Source of the DNA: G965218495 sp965218495
GTDB lineage: Bacteria; Bacteroidota; Rhodothermia; Rhodothermales; Bin80
NCBI GenBank assembly: GCA_965218495.1
Contig: OZ244626.1
Location: 4,092,001 to 4,156,000, forward strand
Direction of reading: 5' to 3'
Length of the DNA: 64,000 nucleotides
The position numbers were made by a program, and so were the translations under genes. The notes under the pieces are model-generated. The model worked only from the letters and a program-made list of their open reading frames with translations, searched no databases and was not told the DNA's origin. Shown here piece by piece: positions 37,247-46,894 of the stretch; the first letter of the stretch is position 1; the number at the start of each line of letters is the position of its first letter.

Positions 37247-37339
37247 GCGATTGCTTTGCGCTCATGCGCCACCACGTGGTGCACGGGAGCGCCTGCTTTA
37301 TTATACTAACTGCCGTTCAAGTCTAACCCAAAGACCATC

Positions 37340-37894
37340 ATGGAATTCCTTACGGAGCTTTGGCTTCCCATACTCCTTTCGGCGGTCGTAGTTTTCGTCG
37401 CGAGTAACATCATGAATGTGGTGCTGCCACACCACAGGAAGGACTACACGCGCCTTCCCGACGAAGACGCGATCCGCGCAGCAATTCAGGCGCAGAACCT
37501 GGCACGTGCGCAGTATACCTTTCCGTTTGCGCAGTCCAAAGAGGACTGGAAAAGTGCGGAAGTCAAGAAAAAGTATGAGACCGGCCCGGTAGGCTTTCTC
37601 ACAATTGGGGCTAATGGCACGAGCATGAACCGCCAGCTTTTCGGGCACGCCATCTATGTGCTAGGCATTTCGCTCATGGTGGCGTATGTGGCTTCCGCGG
37701 CACTTGGGGCGGGCGATCAGGAGTACCTCAAGGTGTTCCAGATCACCGGCGCTGTTGCCACACTCGCTTACGGCGGCGCGATGTTTACCAACAGCATCTG
37801 GTTTCGCGTGCCGTGGGGCAACACGTTGCGTCACGTGCTCGATGGACTCGTTTACGGCCTCTTGACCGCCGGGTTTTTCGGTTGGCTCTGGTAG
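37340..37894 (+). CDS. Conserved hypothetical membrane protein
   Basis: The product is 184 residues with one N-terminal membrane helix (LWLPILLSAVVVFVASNIM), a soluble stretch of about 90 residues (35-105) with RLPDEDAIRAAIQAQNLARA, and three more hydrophobic segments to the C-terminus, ending FFGWLW. I do not recognise a named family. It is divergent from recG across a 93-bp gap that probably holds both promoters. Confidence 0.6.
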   Translation: MEFLTELWLPILLSAVVVFVASNIMNVVLPHHRKDYTRLPDEDAIRAAIQAQNLARAQYTFPFAQSKEDWKSAEVKKKYETGPVGFLTIGANGTSMNRQLFGHAIYVLGISLMVAYVASAALGAGDQEYLKVFQITGAVATLAYGGAMFTNSIWFRVPWGNTLRHVLDGLVYGLLTAGFFGWLW

Positions 37895-38312
37895 TTAGTC
37901 CAGCTGTTAGCGTGAGTGCGACCCATAGGTCCGGACGCGGACGGACTGCCTACTAGGTCCAGTGTGGATGCGTCATCATACCTTTACGCGTGGTGCTGCG
38001 GACCGCCCCGATGCAGGAGCCGCCGAACCGCACGAGTGCGCTGGCCTGCCCTAAACACCAGCGTCCATGGTTGTTTCTTCTCCCGCATCTTGTGCCATGG
38101 AGCAACAGCCGAGGTGCTCCGAAACACCATTGGTACCATAATGCCGCAGTACAGTCGCAAGCGTTCGCACTCGCTGCCGAACCGGGAGTTCGACAGCCAG
38201 GCGCGTAATGAATCACTCCGGGTGCTGCACACGGGCTACTCAGGTCCGGTGCCTGCAGGCGTCCGGACACGTGGACCTGTTTCGCTCCGCTAGATCCGCT
38301 ATCTCAGCCGCT
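37895..38312. other. Intergenic region without a supported gene
   Basis: This 418-bp stretch contains only short overlapping frames. One, starting ATGCCGCAG near 38142, would encode about 50 basic residues, but nothing supports it. No RNA signature was recognised. Confidence 0.4.
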
Positions 38313-38894
38313 ATGCCCATTGCCAGGATAATACGGGTCGTGCTCACGGGCGCGGAATCCACTGGTAAGACGACGCTGGCCCGGGCGCTTGCGGCTCACT
38401 ACCGCACAGTATGGGCACCGGAGTACCTTCGGCAATTCGTTCACGAGAAAGGCAGCTTGCCCACCGAATCCGACACGCCGCTTATTGCGCGCGGTCATCT
38501 TGACCAAGAGCAGCAATTCTTGAGCAAAGCCAATCGCGTGCTGTTCCTGGACACCGACTTGATTTCCACGTGCCTGTACCACCGGTACATTTTCGGCTCC
38601 TCACCCGGCTGGGTACAGAAGACAGCCACGGAGCGGCGTGCCGACCTTTACCTGCTTTTGGACGCGGACATTCCTTGGATCCCGGACCCAGGCCAACGGG
38701 ACGGCCCCGAGGCACGGGCGGCTACGCAGCGCCTCTTTGTAGCGGCGATGCAGCCATTGCCACATGTGGTGGTGTCCGGGACCCAAGCACAACGCCTTAA
38801 GGCCGCTGTGCTGCACGTAGATCGCCTGTTGGGGCATCCGCAAGATCCATCACGCAGCGAAAGCCCACGTGATGCAGCGACGATTCGGCAGTAG
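38313..38894 (+). CDS. NadR-like AAA kinase (ribosylnicotinamide kinase-type domain)
   Basis: The product is a 193-residue P-loop protein: GAESTGKTTLARALA is the Walker A motif (about residues 10-24), with VWAPEYLRQFV, FLDTDLISTCLYHRYIFG and LYLLLDADIPWIPDPGQRD following (cited in part). These blocks match the C-terminal kinase domain of NadR, which phosphorylates nicotinamide riboside. The adenylyltransferase domain is absent, so this is a stand-alone kinase. The start at 38313 is chosen because the domain begins there. Its last 98 bases overlap the end of the formylglycine-enzyme gene on the other strand. Confidence 0.8.
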   Translation: MPIARIIRVVLTGAESTGKTTLARALAAHYRTVWAPEYLRQFVHEKGSLPTESDTPLIARGHLDQEQQFLSKANRVLFLDTDLISTCLYHRYIFGSSPGWVQKTATERRADLYLLLDADIPWIPDPGQRDGPEARAATQRLFVAAMQPLPHVVVSGTQAQRLKAAVLHVDRLLGHPQDPSRSESPRDAATIRQ

Positions 38895-39735
38895 AATGGC
38901 TGCGAGCCGAGACGCGGTAGCCATGGCACCAGCCGGGCTCGCACAGGAAGCTGCCACCACGCTGTGCCTTCTCGCTATAGGCGTCGGGCTGAAATGGCTG
39001 ATCCCGCTCCGAATACGGCCGGTACCAGTCCGCAGTCCATTCCCACACATTGCCGCCCATGTCCGTAAGCCCCAGGGAGGTTTTGCCATACGTTCCCACT
39101 GGAGAAGTCATTAGGTATCCGTCCAGACCAGAATTGTGCACGGGAAACTGGCCGTTCCACACGTTGGCCTTTATGGCTCCATCCTCCACAAGCGATTCGC
39201 CCCAGGCGTATGGCCGTGGGTCATTTTTTGCGCCGCGCGCAGCGTGTTCCCATTCCACCTCAGTAGGCAATCGCTTGCCGGCCCATGCGGAATATGCTAC
39301 CGCATCGTTCCACGAAACCTGTGTCACAGGATGATCGTCGCCTGCAGGCGCAGATGCGGGCCCAAGTGGAAAGTCCCATGTCGCACCATCTACCAGCGTC
39401 CACTGGCCCGTTTCTGTGTTCAGCACGCCGGCATTGCCGAAGGTCTCCGCCTCCGTTTCATATCCCGTAGCGTCAACAAAGGCGCGAAACTGCGCTACGG
39501 TAACGGGATGAACATCCATAAGAAAAGGCTTCAATTTCGCCCTGAATACGGGCCGCTCCATCGGCATCCCAACCTCGCTGCCTATATTCGTATGGCCTCC
39601 CGGCACCAGCACCATGCCAGGCGGCACCTCTAGGTCTGCGGGTATCCCCGTACCGCACCCCACCGCGCCCGCGATCGCGCCAATGAGTAGTAATGTGGCG
39701 CAGGCCCCTAGCGACAACGTCTGCCTCATTCCCAT
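38797..39735 (-). CDS. Formylglycine-generating enzyme (sulfatase activator), predicted lipoprotein
   Basis: The product is 312 residues. After a lipoprotein-like signal (GAIAGAVGC), the FGE-sulfatase domain begins MVLVPGGHTNIGSEVG and includes VTQVSWNDAVAYSAWAG, RLPTEVEWEHAARG and GNVWEWT. The two catalytic cysteines are present as C265-E-P-G-W-C270, the spacing of the oxygen-dependent enzyme, so it should convert the Cys of CxPSR to formylglycine. Its start overlaps the stop of the sulfatase gene by 10 bases, a clear operon. The export signal is unusual and implies maturation outside the cytoplasm. Confidence 0.88.
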   Translation of the reverse strand: MGMRQTLSLGACATLLLIGAIAGAVGCGTGIPADLEVPPGMVLVPGGHTNIGSEVGMPMERPVFRAKLKPFLMDVHPVTVAQFRAFVDATGYETEAETFGNAGVLNTETGQWTLVDGATWDFPLGPASAPAGDDHPVTQVSWNDAVAYSAWAGKRLPTEVEWEHAARGAKNDPRPYAWGESLVEDGAIKANVWNGQFPVHNSGLDGYLMTSPVGTYGKTSLGLTDMGGNVWEWTADWYRPYSERDQPFQPDAYSEKAQRGGSFLCEPGWCHGYRVSARSHSTAESSLHHVGFRCVMDLADAPTGDLRAAQRP

Positions 39736-41090
39736 TCGGGTATCCTGTGCTGTGATGGAGCCAAGACTAGCGCCTCCCTGTGCACACGTACCGCCTCCTC
39801 AATCTCTGCCACGACTCCTGGATGCCGATCTGCCACATTGAAGCGTTCTGAAGGATCATGGTCAAGATGGAAGAGCAATGGTGGATCATGCTTCACGGGC
39901 GTATCACCGACGTACGCGGATTGCGTGATATAGTGCAACTTCCAGGGGCCCTTGCGCACAGCGAAGAGGCGCGTACCGCGATAGTAGTGCACCATGTCTC
40001 GCACGCTCTGCTGAGGATTCTGCAAGACCGGCATAAGGTCGATGCTGTCCATGACGCGATCGCCGGGCAAGGCCTGGCCCGCCAGGCCTGCGGCCGTGGC
40101 AAAGAAATCCATCGTGGTCGCGAGCGCATGCGTCACGCCACCGGGTTTGATCGTGCCAGGCCACCAGGCAATCCCCGGCACACGCATTCCACCCTCCCAT
40201 GTCGTGCCCTTGCCGTCCTTTAGCAGGCCTGCGGACCCACCGGCCAGATTCACTGTCAGCCAAGGACCGTTGTCACTGGTAAAGACCACCAGTGTGTTCT
40301 CTTCCTGCCCAATTTCTCTGACGACGCTCAGCACTTGGCCGACACTCCAATCGAGCTCCTCAATTACATCACCATAGAGTCCGCGCGCACTTGTCCCCTC
40401 GAACGTATCCGAAGCATAGATGGGAATATGCGGCATTGAATGTGGTACGTAGAGGAAGAACGGCTCATCTGCGTGGCCACGGATAAAGGCCACGGCCTCT
40501 TCGGCATATCGGCGCGTGATAAATCGCTGGTCTGGCTCTTCTTCAATGACCTCCGTGTTGCGCATCAGAGGCAGCGGTGGATACGACTGAGCCCTGGCAC
40601 CCCGGCTATTTGCCGGGCTCATGTCGTTGGAGTATGGAATGCCAAAGTAATAGTCGAATCCCTGGGCTGTGGGGAGTTGCCCCTCCCGGTGACCCACGTG
40701 CCACTTCCCGATGATGCCCGTCGCATAGCCGGATTCCTTAAGCATCTCTGCTATCGTCACCTCATCAGCCGGTAAGCCTCCCGTTGAGGGCGGAAAGATC
40801 ACACGAAACCGGTCGTCGGCCATGCCACTGCGCACGGCCAGTCGACCTGTCAAAAGCGCCGCGCGGCTGGGCGTGCAGACCGAAGCACCCGTATAGAACT
40901 GGGTAAAGCGAAGTCCCTCAGCCGCCATCTGATCCAAGTGAGGCGTGCGGATGGTGGGATGCCCATGCATACTCAGGTCACCGTAGCCAAGGTCGTCCGC
41001 GAATATGACAATGATGTTCGGTGGGCCTTCCGTGCTCCCGCTACAGCTCACAGAGAGTACACAAAAAAGAATCAAGGCATGAATTCGCAT
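39726..41090 (-). CDS. Sulfatase, predicted lipoprotein, paired with its activator
   Basis: The product is 454 residues. Lipoprotein signal (ILFCVLSVSC), then PPNIIVIFADDLGYGDLSMHG. The catalytic Cys72 lies in C-T-P-S-R, substrate of the adjacent formylglycine enzyme. SDNGPW carries further metal ligands. The C-terminal subdomain (LHYITQSAYVGDTP) is of the arylsulfatase A type. It is distinct in sequence from the sulfatase at 32.7 kb but probably has a related envelope role in sulfate-ester use. Confidence 0.92.
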   Translation of the reverse strand: MRIHALILFCVLSVSCSGSTEGPPNIIVIFADDLGYGDLSMHGHPTIRTPHLDQMAAEGLRFTQFYTGASVCTPSRAALLTGRLAVRSGMADDRFRVIFPPSTGGLPADEVTIAEMLKESGYATGIIGKWHVGHREGQLPTAQGFDYYFGIPYSNDMSPANSRGARAQSYPPLPLMRNTEVIEEEPDQRFITRRYAEEAVAFIRGHADEPFFLYVPHSMPHIPIYASDTFEGTSARGLYGDVIEELDWSVGQVLSVVREIGQEENTLVVFTSDNGPWLTVNLAGGSAGLLKDGKGTTWEGGMRVPGIAWWPGTIKPGGVTHALATTMDFFATAAGLAGQALPGDRVMDSIDLMPVLQNPQQSVRDMVHYYRGTRLFAVRKGPWKLHYITQSAYVGDTPVKHDPPLLFHLDHDPSERFNVADRHPGVVAEIEEAVRVHREALVLAPSQHRIPEWE

Positions 41091-41181
41091 ATGGCAAGCG
41101 GTCCCGTCCGGTTGTGCAGGCTGAAATGTACGGCGTATCTTGGATGTTACCTATTCGCTACCAGCCTCTTTGCCAGCTAAA

Positions 41182-42033
41182 ATGTCCATGCCGTCGCCCC
41201 TGCGGTGCACGCTCATTCCGACCGTGCTGATGATGACGCTTGTCCCGTCGGCCAGCGCACAGGTCGACGGGTCGAGATGGTATGTGCAAGCCGGTGCAGG
41301 TGCCGGCTCATCGGGCACCCCCCGCCATGTGGGCTGGAATCTGGACACGCTTTGCTATCCGGTCCAGAGTGAGTGCATAAAGCACGAAGGATACCGCTGG
41401 TTCTACGACTTGCCTTCGGACGTAGGCCCGTCCTTCTCGGTAGCACTTGGACGCCGATGGAACCGGCTCCGTTTTGAGCTTGGTATGACATATGTCAAGA
41501 GCAATCTTGCCGATCGGTTTTTGGCCATCAATTTCCTAGATGGCACGCCGGTGCCACCGCCGACCGCGACCGGCGACTATGGCGGCAGTACGCATAGCAA
41601 CGCAGGCGCGCTCACCACCCGCTCCATGGCGCTAAGCGCATACTATCGATTGCTGTCGATTTCCGGATCGGCCAGCCTATTCGGTGGCGCGGGAGCCGGC
41701 CTGTCCTTTGTTCGCGTCAGCGACATTTACTTTGTTAGCCGCTACCGTTGCGTTGTTGCGGTGTGTGTGCCAGCTGCCGGTACTTATGACAACTTTCATT
41801 TTGCGGACTTTACCGATGCGGTCTTGTCGGGACACGTGTATGCGGGCATTGATTACGGTTTGAGCGCTCATATGGCGCTGAGCCTGGAAGTATCCTTCAA
41901 CGCCATGGGGGACGTGACCGACGAAGTGAGCTACGTATACCATGCCGTGCCGGGCCTCAGGACCGAGTCTACCGTGAGCAACATCCGGCACTTCACCCTG
42001 ATGGCCAAGGTGCGACATAGCTTGGGCAACTGA
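41182..42033 (+). CDS. Outer-membrane beta-barrel protein
   Basis: The product is 283 residues. The start at 41182 begins a signal peptide (MSMPSPLRCTLIPTVLMMTL, cleaved after ASAQ). Mature strands alternate hydrophobic and polar residues and carry barrel-like patterns (WYVQAGAGAGSSG, FSVALGRRWNRLRFELGMTY, HVYAGIDYGLSAHMALSLEV, and a final HFTLMAKVRHSL, cited in part). It resembles small porin-like or OmpW-like barrels. A loop holds a Cys pair (YRCVVAVCVP). The function is unknown. Confidence 0.7.
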   Translation: MSMPSPLRCTLIPTVLMMTLVPSASAQVDGSRWYVQAGAGAGSSGTPRHVGWNLDTLCYPVQSECIKHEGYRWFYDLPSDVGPSFSVALGRRWNRLRFELGMTYVKSNLADRFLAINFLDGTPVPPPTATGDYGGSTHSNAGALTTRSMALSAYYRLLSISGSASLFGGAGAGLSFVRVSDIYFVSRYRCVVAVCVPAAGTYDNFHFADFTDAVLSGHVYAGIDYGLSAHMALSLEVSFNAMGDVTDEVSYVYHAVPGLRTESTVSNIRHFTLMAKVRHSLGN

Positions 42034-42653
42034 GACGGAATACTGTCCGGGCCGCGTTTTCGCTTTGCTTTTCGCCTGGGCATCCGAAGTACCTTGCGGA
42101 CTAGTCGTTTCTTGGCGGACAGACTTTGCCGGGTTGTGCGTTGTGGTTTACTGCATAGGCGCTTCGGCTTTCTGCGGCGTAGGCCAGACCAGCTCTGCAA
42201 TTCGCGTAGCGCCGGATCTGAGGCTTGGCCCTTCAGCGGGACAGCCATATGACTCCTGCGGTAAGTCGTTGGAGAGGCGACGCGCACAGGGAATCGGTCG
42301 CGGGCATCGCGGCGATAATAGGCGTACAAATACGCCAGCACGAAGCGTAATTTCCCCTACCCGGTGGCGATTCTATGCTGCACCCCCGAGTTACTCCCTA
42401 CCCTTCAACATACAAGGCCAATCAATGTGAGCGCCGGGAGCAATCGTTTGCGCCAGTGATGCGCCCCTGGAGATCCGCGGAATGCAAGTACCGCTCCACT
42501 GTGGCTCACGATGTCGGGGCAGAAAAGAGCCCCGCCTGCGCAACTGATTCGTGGAACAACTGTATGCGGGGTAAGCGACAGGCGGCTACCGCCGGTGGCG
42601 CGGACACCCGTGCCGGATCCAAATCCACACGCCAACCTGACTTCTTTCTTACT
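42034..42653. other. Leader region of propeller gene Y1, duplicated downstream
   Basis: This 620-bp stretch has no supported gene, although the Y1 frame is open upstream to 42375. Bases about 42455-42660 are recognisably related to 44447-44650 (shared blocks include GTGGAACAACT and a GAGCCCCG core), so it looks like a duplicated promoter/leader. Confidence 0.5.
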
Positions 42654-43886
42654 ATGAAGGACAACACGCTGACGCCTACGGGCGGGATTGCCAATTCGCC
42701 GGCCATGGAGCCTGCTCCCCGCACCCAAGGCCGCCTCGCTTGCTTTTCGTCTACCATTCGCTTCGTATCTGTTTTCGGTGTTTTGGTCACGCAAGGCCTG
42801 CTTGGGCTGCTGGCAATTGACATTGATGCTTCGGCTCAGCCGTCATCCATCGAGCTGGAGGAGTTGTTTCGCCTTGGAGACGACGAAGAGGGAGTGCTGT
42901 TTGGCGGCATTGCCCAGATCGCCTCCGATGCAGCCGGGAGGATCTATGTGGTGGACTTTAAGAATCCTGTCATGCAGGTGTTCTCCGATGCAGGTGAATT
43001 GGTTTCCGCCTTTGGCGGGAAAGGAATGGGACCTGGCGAATTCATGAGAATTAGGAACGTGTTTGTTGGCCAAGATGGCAAGGTCTATGTCTGGGATGGG
43101 CAGCTTGCGCGCTTGTCGGTGTTTGAGGAGCGCCCAAGTGGCACATTCGAATTCAGTGGCACCGTACAAATAGAAGAACACGATGGGAAGTACCCGTCAG
43201 AATTTGTCGGCGCGGGCACGGAAGGCATGGTGTTTGTATATGGTCTTGGCTTTGGATTTTGTGATGAATGCGAGGCGAGCACAGAAGGGCCACGGTTCAA
43301 CGATGCCATGCTGGTAAACGAGGACGGTCATGCCACCGGCGATCCGCTGGTTACCGTACGCGGGTACGAAACTCTTGCTGTAAAAAGAGGTGGCCTGGTG
43401 GTTAGCTGGATGCCCTTGCCTTTTGCCAAAGGGTCACATATTACCATGAGCCCTTCGGGGAACCTGTACGCGGGATGGTCAGACGCCATCAATATTGTTG
43501 CGCGACCGCTAAGTGGCGACTGGCAAAAGACCATTACTCGCGAATACGAACCGTTGCCCGTAACCAAGAGCGAAATGGACGCAGTGCTGGAGAACTTGGA
43601 CCGAGAACAGCGTAGTGCTTTGCATACAGCTGGCATACCGCGGACACGGCCGGTATTCCAACATTTCGTTGTAGATGACGAGAACCGCATCTGGATACAG
43701 GCCAGTACTGCTCGGGGTGCCTCCACGACCGAGTGGCTGATCATTGGCCCAGACGGGGCCGATGTGGATGCGATTGACTTGCCAGCCGGATTGCGACTGG
43801 AAACGATTCGCGGCGGCAAGGCAATCGGCGTGCTGACGGAAAAAGGTAGTGGGCCTGTCATAGTCGCATACCAGGTACAGGGGTAG
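42654..43886 (+). CDS. 6-bladed beta-propeller protein, family Y copy 1 (intact)
   Basis: The product is 410 residues from the ATG at 42654, which gives a basic N-terminus followed by a hydrophobic export segment (FVSVFGVLVTQGLLGLLAI). The mature part opens SSIELEELFRLGDDEEGVLFGG and carries NHL-type blades (IYVVDFKNPVMQVFSDAGEL, VYVWDGQLARLSVFEE). Cys pair in FCDECEAS. It is a different family from the four genes at 2-9 kb. It is the intact homologue that allows the split copy at 52.3-57.6 kb to be reconstructed. Confidence 0.78.
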   Translation: MKDNTLTPTGGIANSPAMEPAPRTQGRLACFSSTIRFVSVFGVLVTQGLLGLLAIDIDASAQPSSIELEELFRLGDDEEGVLFGGIAQIASDAAGRIYVVDFKNPVMQVFSDAGELVSAFGGKGMGPGEFMRIRNVFVGQDGKVYVWDGQLARLSVFEERPSGTFEFSGTVQIEEHDGKYPSEFVGAGTEGMVFVYGLGFGFCDECEASTEGPRFNDAMLVNEDGHATGDPLVTVRGYETLAVKRGGLVVSWMPLPFAKGSHITMSPSGNLYAGWSDAINIVARPLSGDWQKTITREYEPLPVTKSEMDAVLENLDREQRSALHTAGIPRTRPVFQHFVVDDENRIWIQASTARGASTTEWLIIGPDGADVDAIDLPAGLRLETIRGGKAIGVLTEKGSGPVIVAYQVQG

Positions 43887-44010
43887 TCCCGGCAATAGTG
43901 CGCTGGGGAGTGGCGCGAGCACAAAATCCGCGCGACTTCTCCTTCCAGCCAGCAGAAGAATGCGCTACGCCCAATGGATGGTCGAAAGGCTATGTTCGAT
44001 CACAAAAGCA

Positions 44011-44380
44011 GTGCCACCCCGTTGCACTAGCGCAAACAGGATCATCTGCCAGCTCGGATAGACCAGACCACCCAGTAGCAATTCAGCTGTGAGAATCTAG
44101 CAGATCAGCATCGCGATGCCGGTCCCCAACAGGTTGCCCTACCCTTCGGCCTCCGACTTGATGCACGAAATAAATACCCCTGCCTTAGCGTTTTCAAGTG
44201 AAACGGGTGGAGAGGCTTGATTACGCACCCGCTGGTGGATCACCTTGATAGGATGAAGTGCGAAGATGTTGATGACTTGGGACAGCACGAATGTCCTCGT
44301 GGTCTGCAGGAAGGTGGCCAGCCCTTCCGCGTGGAACAGGTATGCCGAGGACTCCATACAACCATTGGCTACCACAGCGA
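44011..44380 (-). pseudogene. Decayed ABC exporter fragment
   Basis: On the minus strand this stretch encodes a frameshifted remnant of the ABC exporter found intact at 57879-59792. One surviving frame contains GLATFLQTTRTFVLSQVINI where the intact protein has GLATIVQATSSFALSQVISI, and NAKAGVFISCIKSEAEG against NTKAGELISRIMSDAEG. It covers only about residues 76-196 of 637; the ATP-binding domain is gone. Stops interrupt the rest. It lies convergent to and just beyond propeller Y1, the same arrangement as the intact exporter beyond propeller Y2. Confidence 0.85.
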
Positions 44381-44446
44381 CAGTGCGCCACCTCTTGCCT
44401 CAAGCGGCCGTCCACAGAGGGCGGCAGGAATTGTATTTTACACCCG

Positions 44447-44690
44447 TGATGTGCCCCTGCTGGTGCGCAGCATGGAACGACCGGAGCTGCGGCTCTTGAT
44501 GTCAGGGCCACGAGGAGCCCCGACTATACAGCCGATGCGTGGAACAACTCGTTGTCAGCGCTGGTGAGAGACAGCAACCGCCTGTGGTTCGCATACCCGC
44601 ACCGGAGCCCGAGCCACTAGACAACTTGATTTCATTCTTGCTCTGACGGACAATACCAGCATTCCTGTGGAATGGGATTGATATACGATG
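44447..44690. repeat. Degenerate copy of the propeller-Y leader
   Basis: Related to 42455-42660 upstream of Y1, but diverged and with no open frame following. It is cut off by the insertion sequence at 44.74 kb. It may be the original leader of the second Y gene, now separated from it by 7.5 kb of mobile elements. Confidence 0.6.
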
Positions 44691-44741
44691 CTTGACGGGA
44701 ACGGATCTAGCCCGGCTTAAGGAGCCGGAGGCTCACGCTAG

Positions 44742-46840
44742 CCTGAATTACCGCGGAGCGTTTAGTAGGTGCACTGTTCGCAGGCTTTTTGCGTGATTTT
44801 GACTTCTATTACCGGACTAATGCCATCTTGTATGCATAGTAGTTGTGAACGTATGAATAGATATTCACTGATATAGCAGTATATTTCTGGCACCCTACCA
44901 CACTGCCACTCTCAGCGAGATTGTCGTCTTGCTGCCCTGTAACAGCACTATGTGTGTCTAATATTCCCCAGTTCCGCCCTGAAACCGGAATAATATGCCG
45001 CTTACAAGTACCTGATCTTGATTTTTTAGTATGCTGTTACTATATTGGTAATGACTTCATACTTCATACCTTACGATCATGCGCCGATCCGACTTCTTCG
45101 CCCAACCCGACGGCCTGCCCATGAGGCGGTACGAAGCCATCAGAGCCTACCTCCATGAAGGATGCTCCATAGATGAAGCCGCCAGGCGAGGCAACTATAC
45201 TCCGGGTTCCTTCCGCAACCTCCTGCGACGATTCAGAAAACAGCCCGCTGCCGACTTCTTCTGGCCCCAACCCGCCGCTTCGCCTCCCGCAGCCAAACCC
45301 CCTGATCGCCGAGCTGCCCGCATCGTCGCCCTCCGCAAAGAGCACAACGCCTCCATCTACCAGATCCAGCAGCTTTTGCGCCAGGAAGGCATGTCGGCCA
45401 GCCTGGGCTACATCCAGAACGTCTTCACCAGAGAAGGCATCCAGCGCCTGCCCCGCCGCCCGCCGCATCAGCGATCTCCGGTGACCACCATAGCCGACAG
45501 GCGAAAGCTGGACCTCGCCTCGCGCACCTTTCACACCGACTTTGCCGGCCTTTTTCTGTTCGCCTTCGATCTGGCTCGTATGCAGCTTGATCCGATGCTG
45601 ACCGCCGCAGGCATGCCCGGCACACGCATGATACCGGCCGGTTGTGCGGTGCGCTCCCTGTTGGCACTCAAGCTGTCCGGCATCGGTCGGCCTTCCCAAG
45701 TCATGGCCGAAACCCTCGATGAGGGCCTGGCCCTCTTTGCCGGTCTGAACGCCATTCCCAAGCGCACCACGTTGACGGAATACTCCATCCAGGTGGATCC
45801 GACCTTTGCGGGACCCCTGATGCACCAGTGGTACCATGCTGCAGCAAAGCTGGCCGATGCCCTTGGCCCCGGGCGGTCCATCGACCTGGACTTCCACACC
45901 ATTCCCTACCACGGCGACCAGGCGCTCTTGCAGAAGCACTACGTCTCCAAGCGCAGCCGCCGCCAACGCGGTGTGCTCACCATGCTGGCACGCGATGCCG
46001 AGGCCCGCGTCTTTTGCTATGCCGACGCTACGATTCGCAAGGAAACGCAAAATGACGCCATTATGCGCTTTGTCGACTACTGGAGAGCCCGCACCGGGCA
46101 GGTTCCGGGAGAGCTGGTCTTCGACAGCCGGTTCACCGTGTACGCCAATCTGGCCAAGCTCACCGCCTTGAACATTGACTTCATCACGCTACGGCGCCGG
46201 CATGCCGCGCTGATCGAGCACATTAACGCACTCGACCAGTCGGCCTGGAGGCAGATTCGCCTCAAAAACATTGGCCGCGCTTACCGCACGCCGCGCATTG
46301 CCGACGAGGTCGTAAAGCTGCGGGGATACCCCTATCCCCTACGGCAGATCATCGTCAAGGGTCTGGGGCACGACAAGCCGACCATTCTGATCACCAACCG
46401 GATGAAGCGGTCGCCCGCACAGCTGGTTGACCGCTACGCCCGGCGCATGATCATCGAAAACGTCATCAGTGATGCCATCGACTTCTTCCACATGGATGCA
46501 TTGAGCTCCGCGGTACCCATGCGGATCAATGTGGATGTGCAGCTGACGGTCATGGCCAGCGTGCTCTACCGACTCCTTGGCGCACGCGCAGGCGCAGGCT
46601 ATGAAAAAGCGGAATCGCGCACGATTTATCGCGACCTGGTGCGCCATAGTGGCAAGGTCACCATCACCGAAGACGAGATCCTCGTCCAGCTGCGCGCACG
46701 AGCCAGAGCCCACTACTTGGTCTCTGCGGGATACCCCGAATTACGCGAGCGCATCCCGTGGCTCGGCAATAAGACGCTCCGCGTACAGCTATCGAAAAGA
46801 CCCTGATTGTCACAGGGCTAAATTGCCGCGGTAATTGAGG
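44742..46840 (+). mobile_element. 2.1-kb insertion sequence flanked by CTAG
   Basis: Inverted repeats at about 44738-44756 and 46826-46844 match at 18 of 19 positions when the flanking CTAG is included. CTAG on both sides is consistent with a 4-bp target duplication. The element holds one transposase plus an AT-rich non-coding stretch of about 320 bp before the gene (44757-45078), unusually long for an IS leader. Confidence 0.8.
45079..46806 (+). CDS. DDE transposase, IS4-superfamily-like, unassigned family
   Basis: The product is 575 residues. An N-terminal DNA-binding region (YEAIRAYLHEGCSIDEAARR, then a second HTH near 90-130) precedes a catalytic core in which candidate acids are Asp in SIDLDFHTIPYHG, Asp in VFDSRFTVYANLAKL and Glu in RRMIIENVISDAIDFFH. 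The layout is that of IS4/IS1634-like enzymes, but I cannot name the family. The frame is intact and the element ends lie close on both sides. Confidence 0.8.
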   Translation: MRRSDFFAQPDGLPMRRYEAIRAYLHEGCSIDEAARRGNYTPGSFRNLLRRFRKQPAADFFWPQPAASPPAAKPPDRRAARIVALRKEHNASIYQIQQLLRQEGMSASLGYIQNVFTREGIQRLPRRPPHQRSPVTTIADRRKLDLASRTFHTDFAGLFLFAFDLARMQLDPMLTAAGMPGTRMIPAGCAVRSLLALKLSGIGRPSQVMAETLDEGLALFAGLNAIPKRTTLTEYSIQVDPTFAGPLMHQWYHAAAKLADALGPGRSIDLDFHTIPYHGDQALLQKHYVSKRSRRQRGVLTMLARDAEARVFCYADATIRKETQNDAIMRFVDYWRARTGQVPGELVFDSRFTVYANLAKLTALNIDFITLRRRHAALIEHINALDQSAWRQIRLKNIGRAYRTPRIADEVVKLRGYPYPLRQIIVKGLGHDKPTILITNRMKRSPAQLVDRYARRMIIENVISDAIDFFHMDALSSAVPMRINVDVQLTVMASVLYRLLGARAGAGYEKAESRTIYRDLVRHSGKVTITEDEILVQLRARARAHYLVSAGYPELRERIPWLGNKTLRVQLSKRP

Positions 46841-46894
46841 CTAGGGAGAGTTGAGTATGAGTACCCGCAACGCAAGGCTAGCAGTCTACAAGCA

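Noticed and set aside
41931..42341. 136-residue basic minus-strand frame
   Set aside because: Overlaps the end of the outer-membrane barrel gene, has a skewed Arg/Lys composition and no motif.
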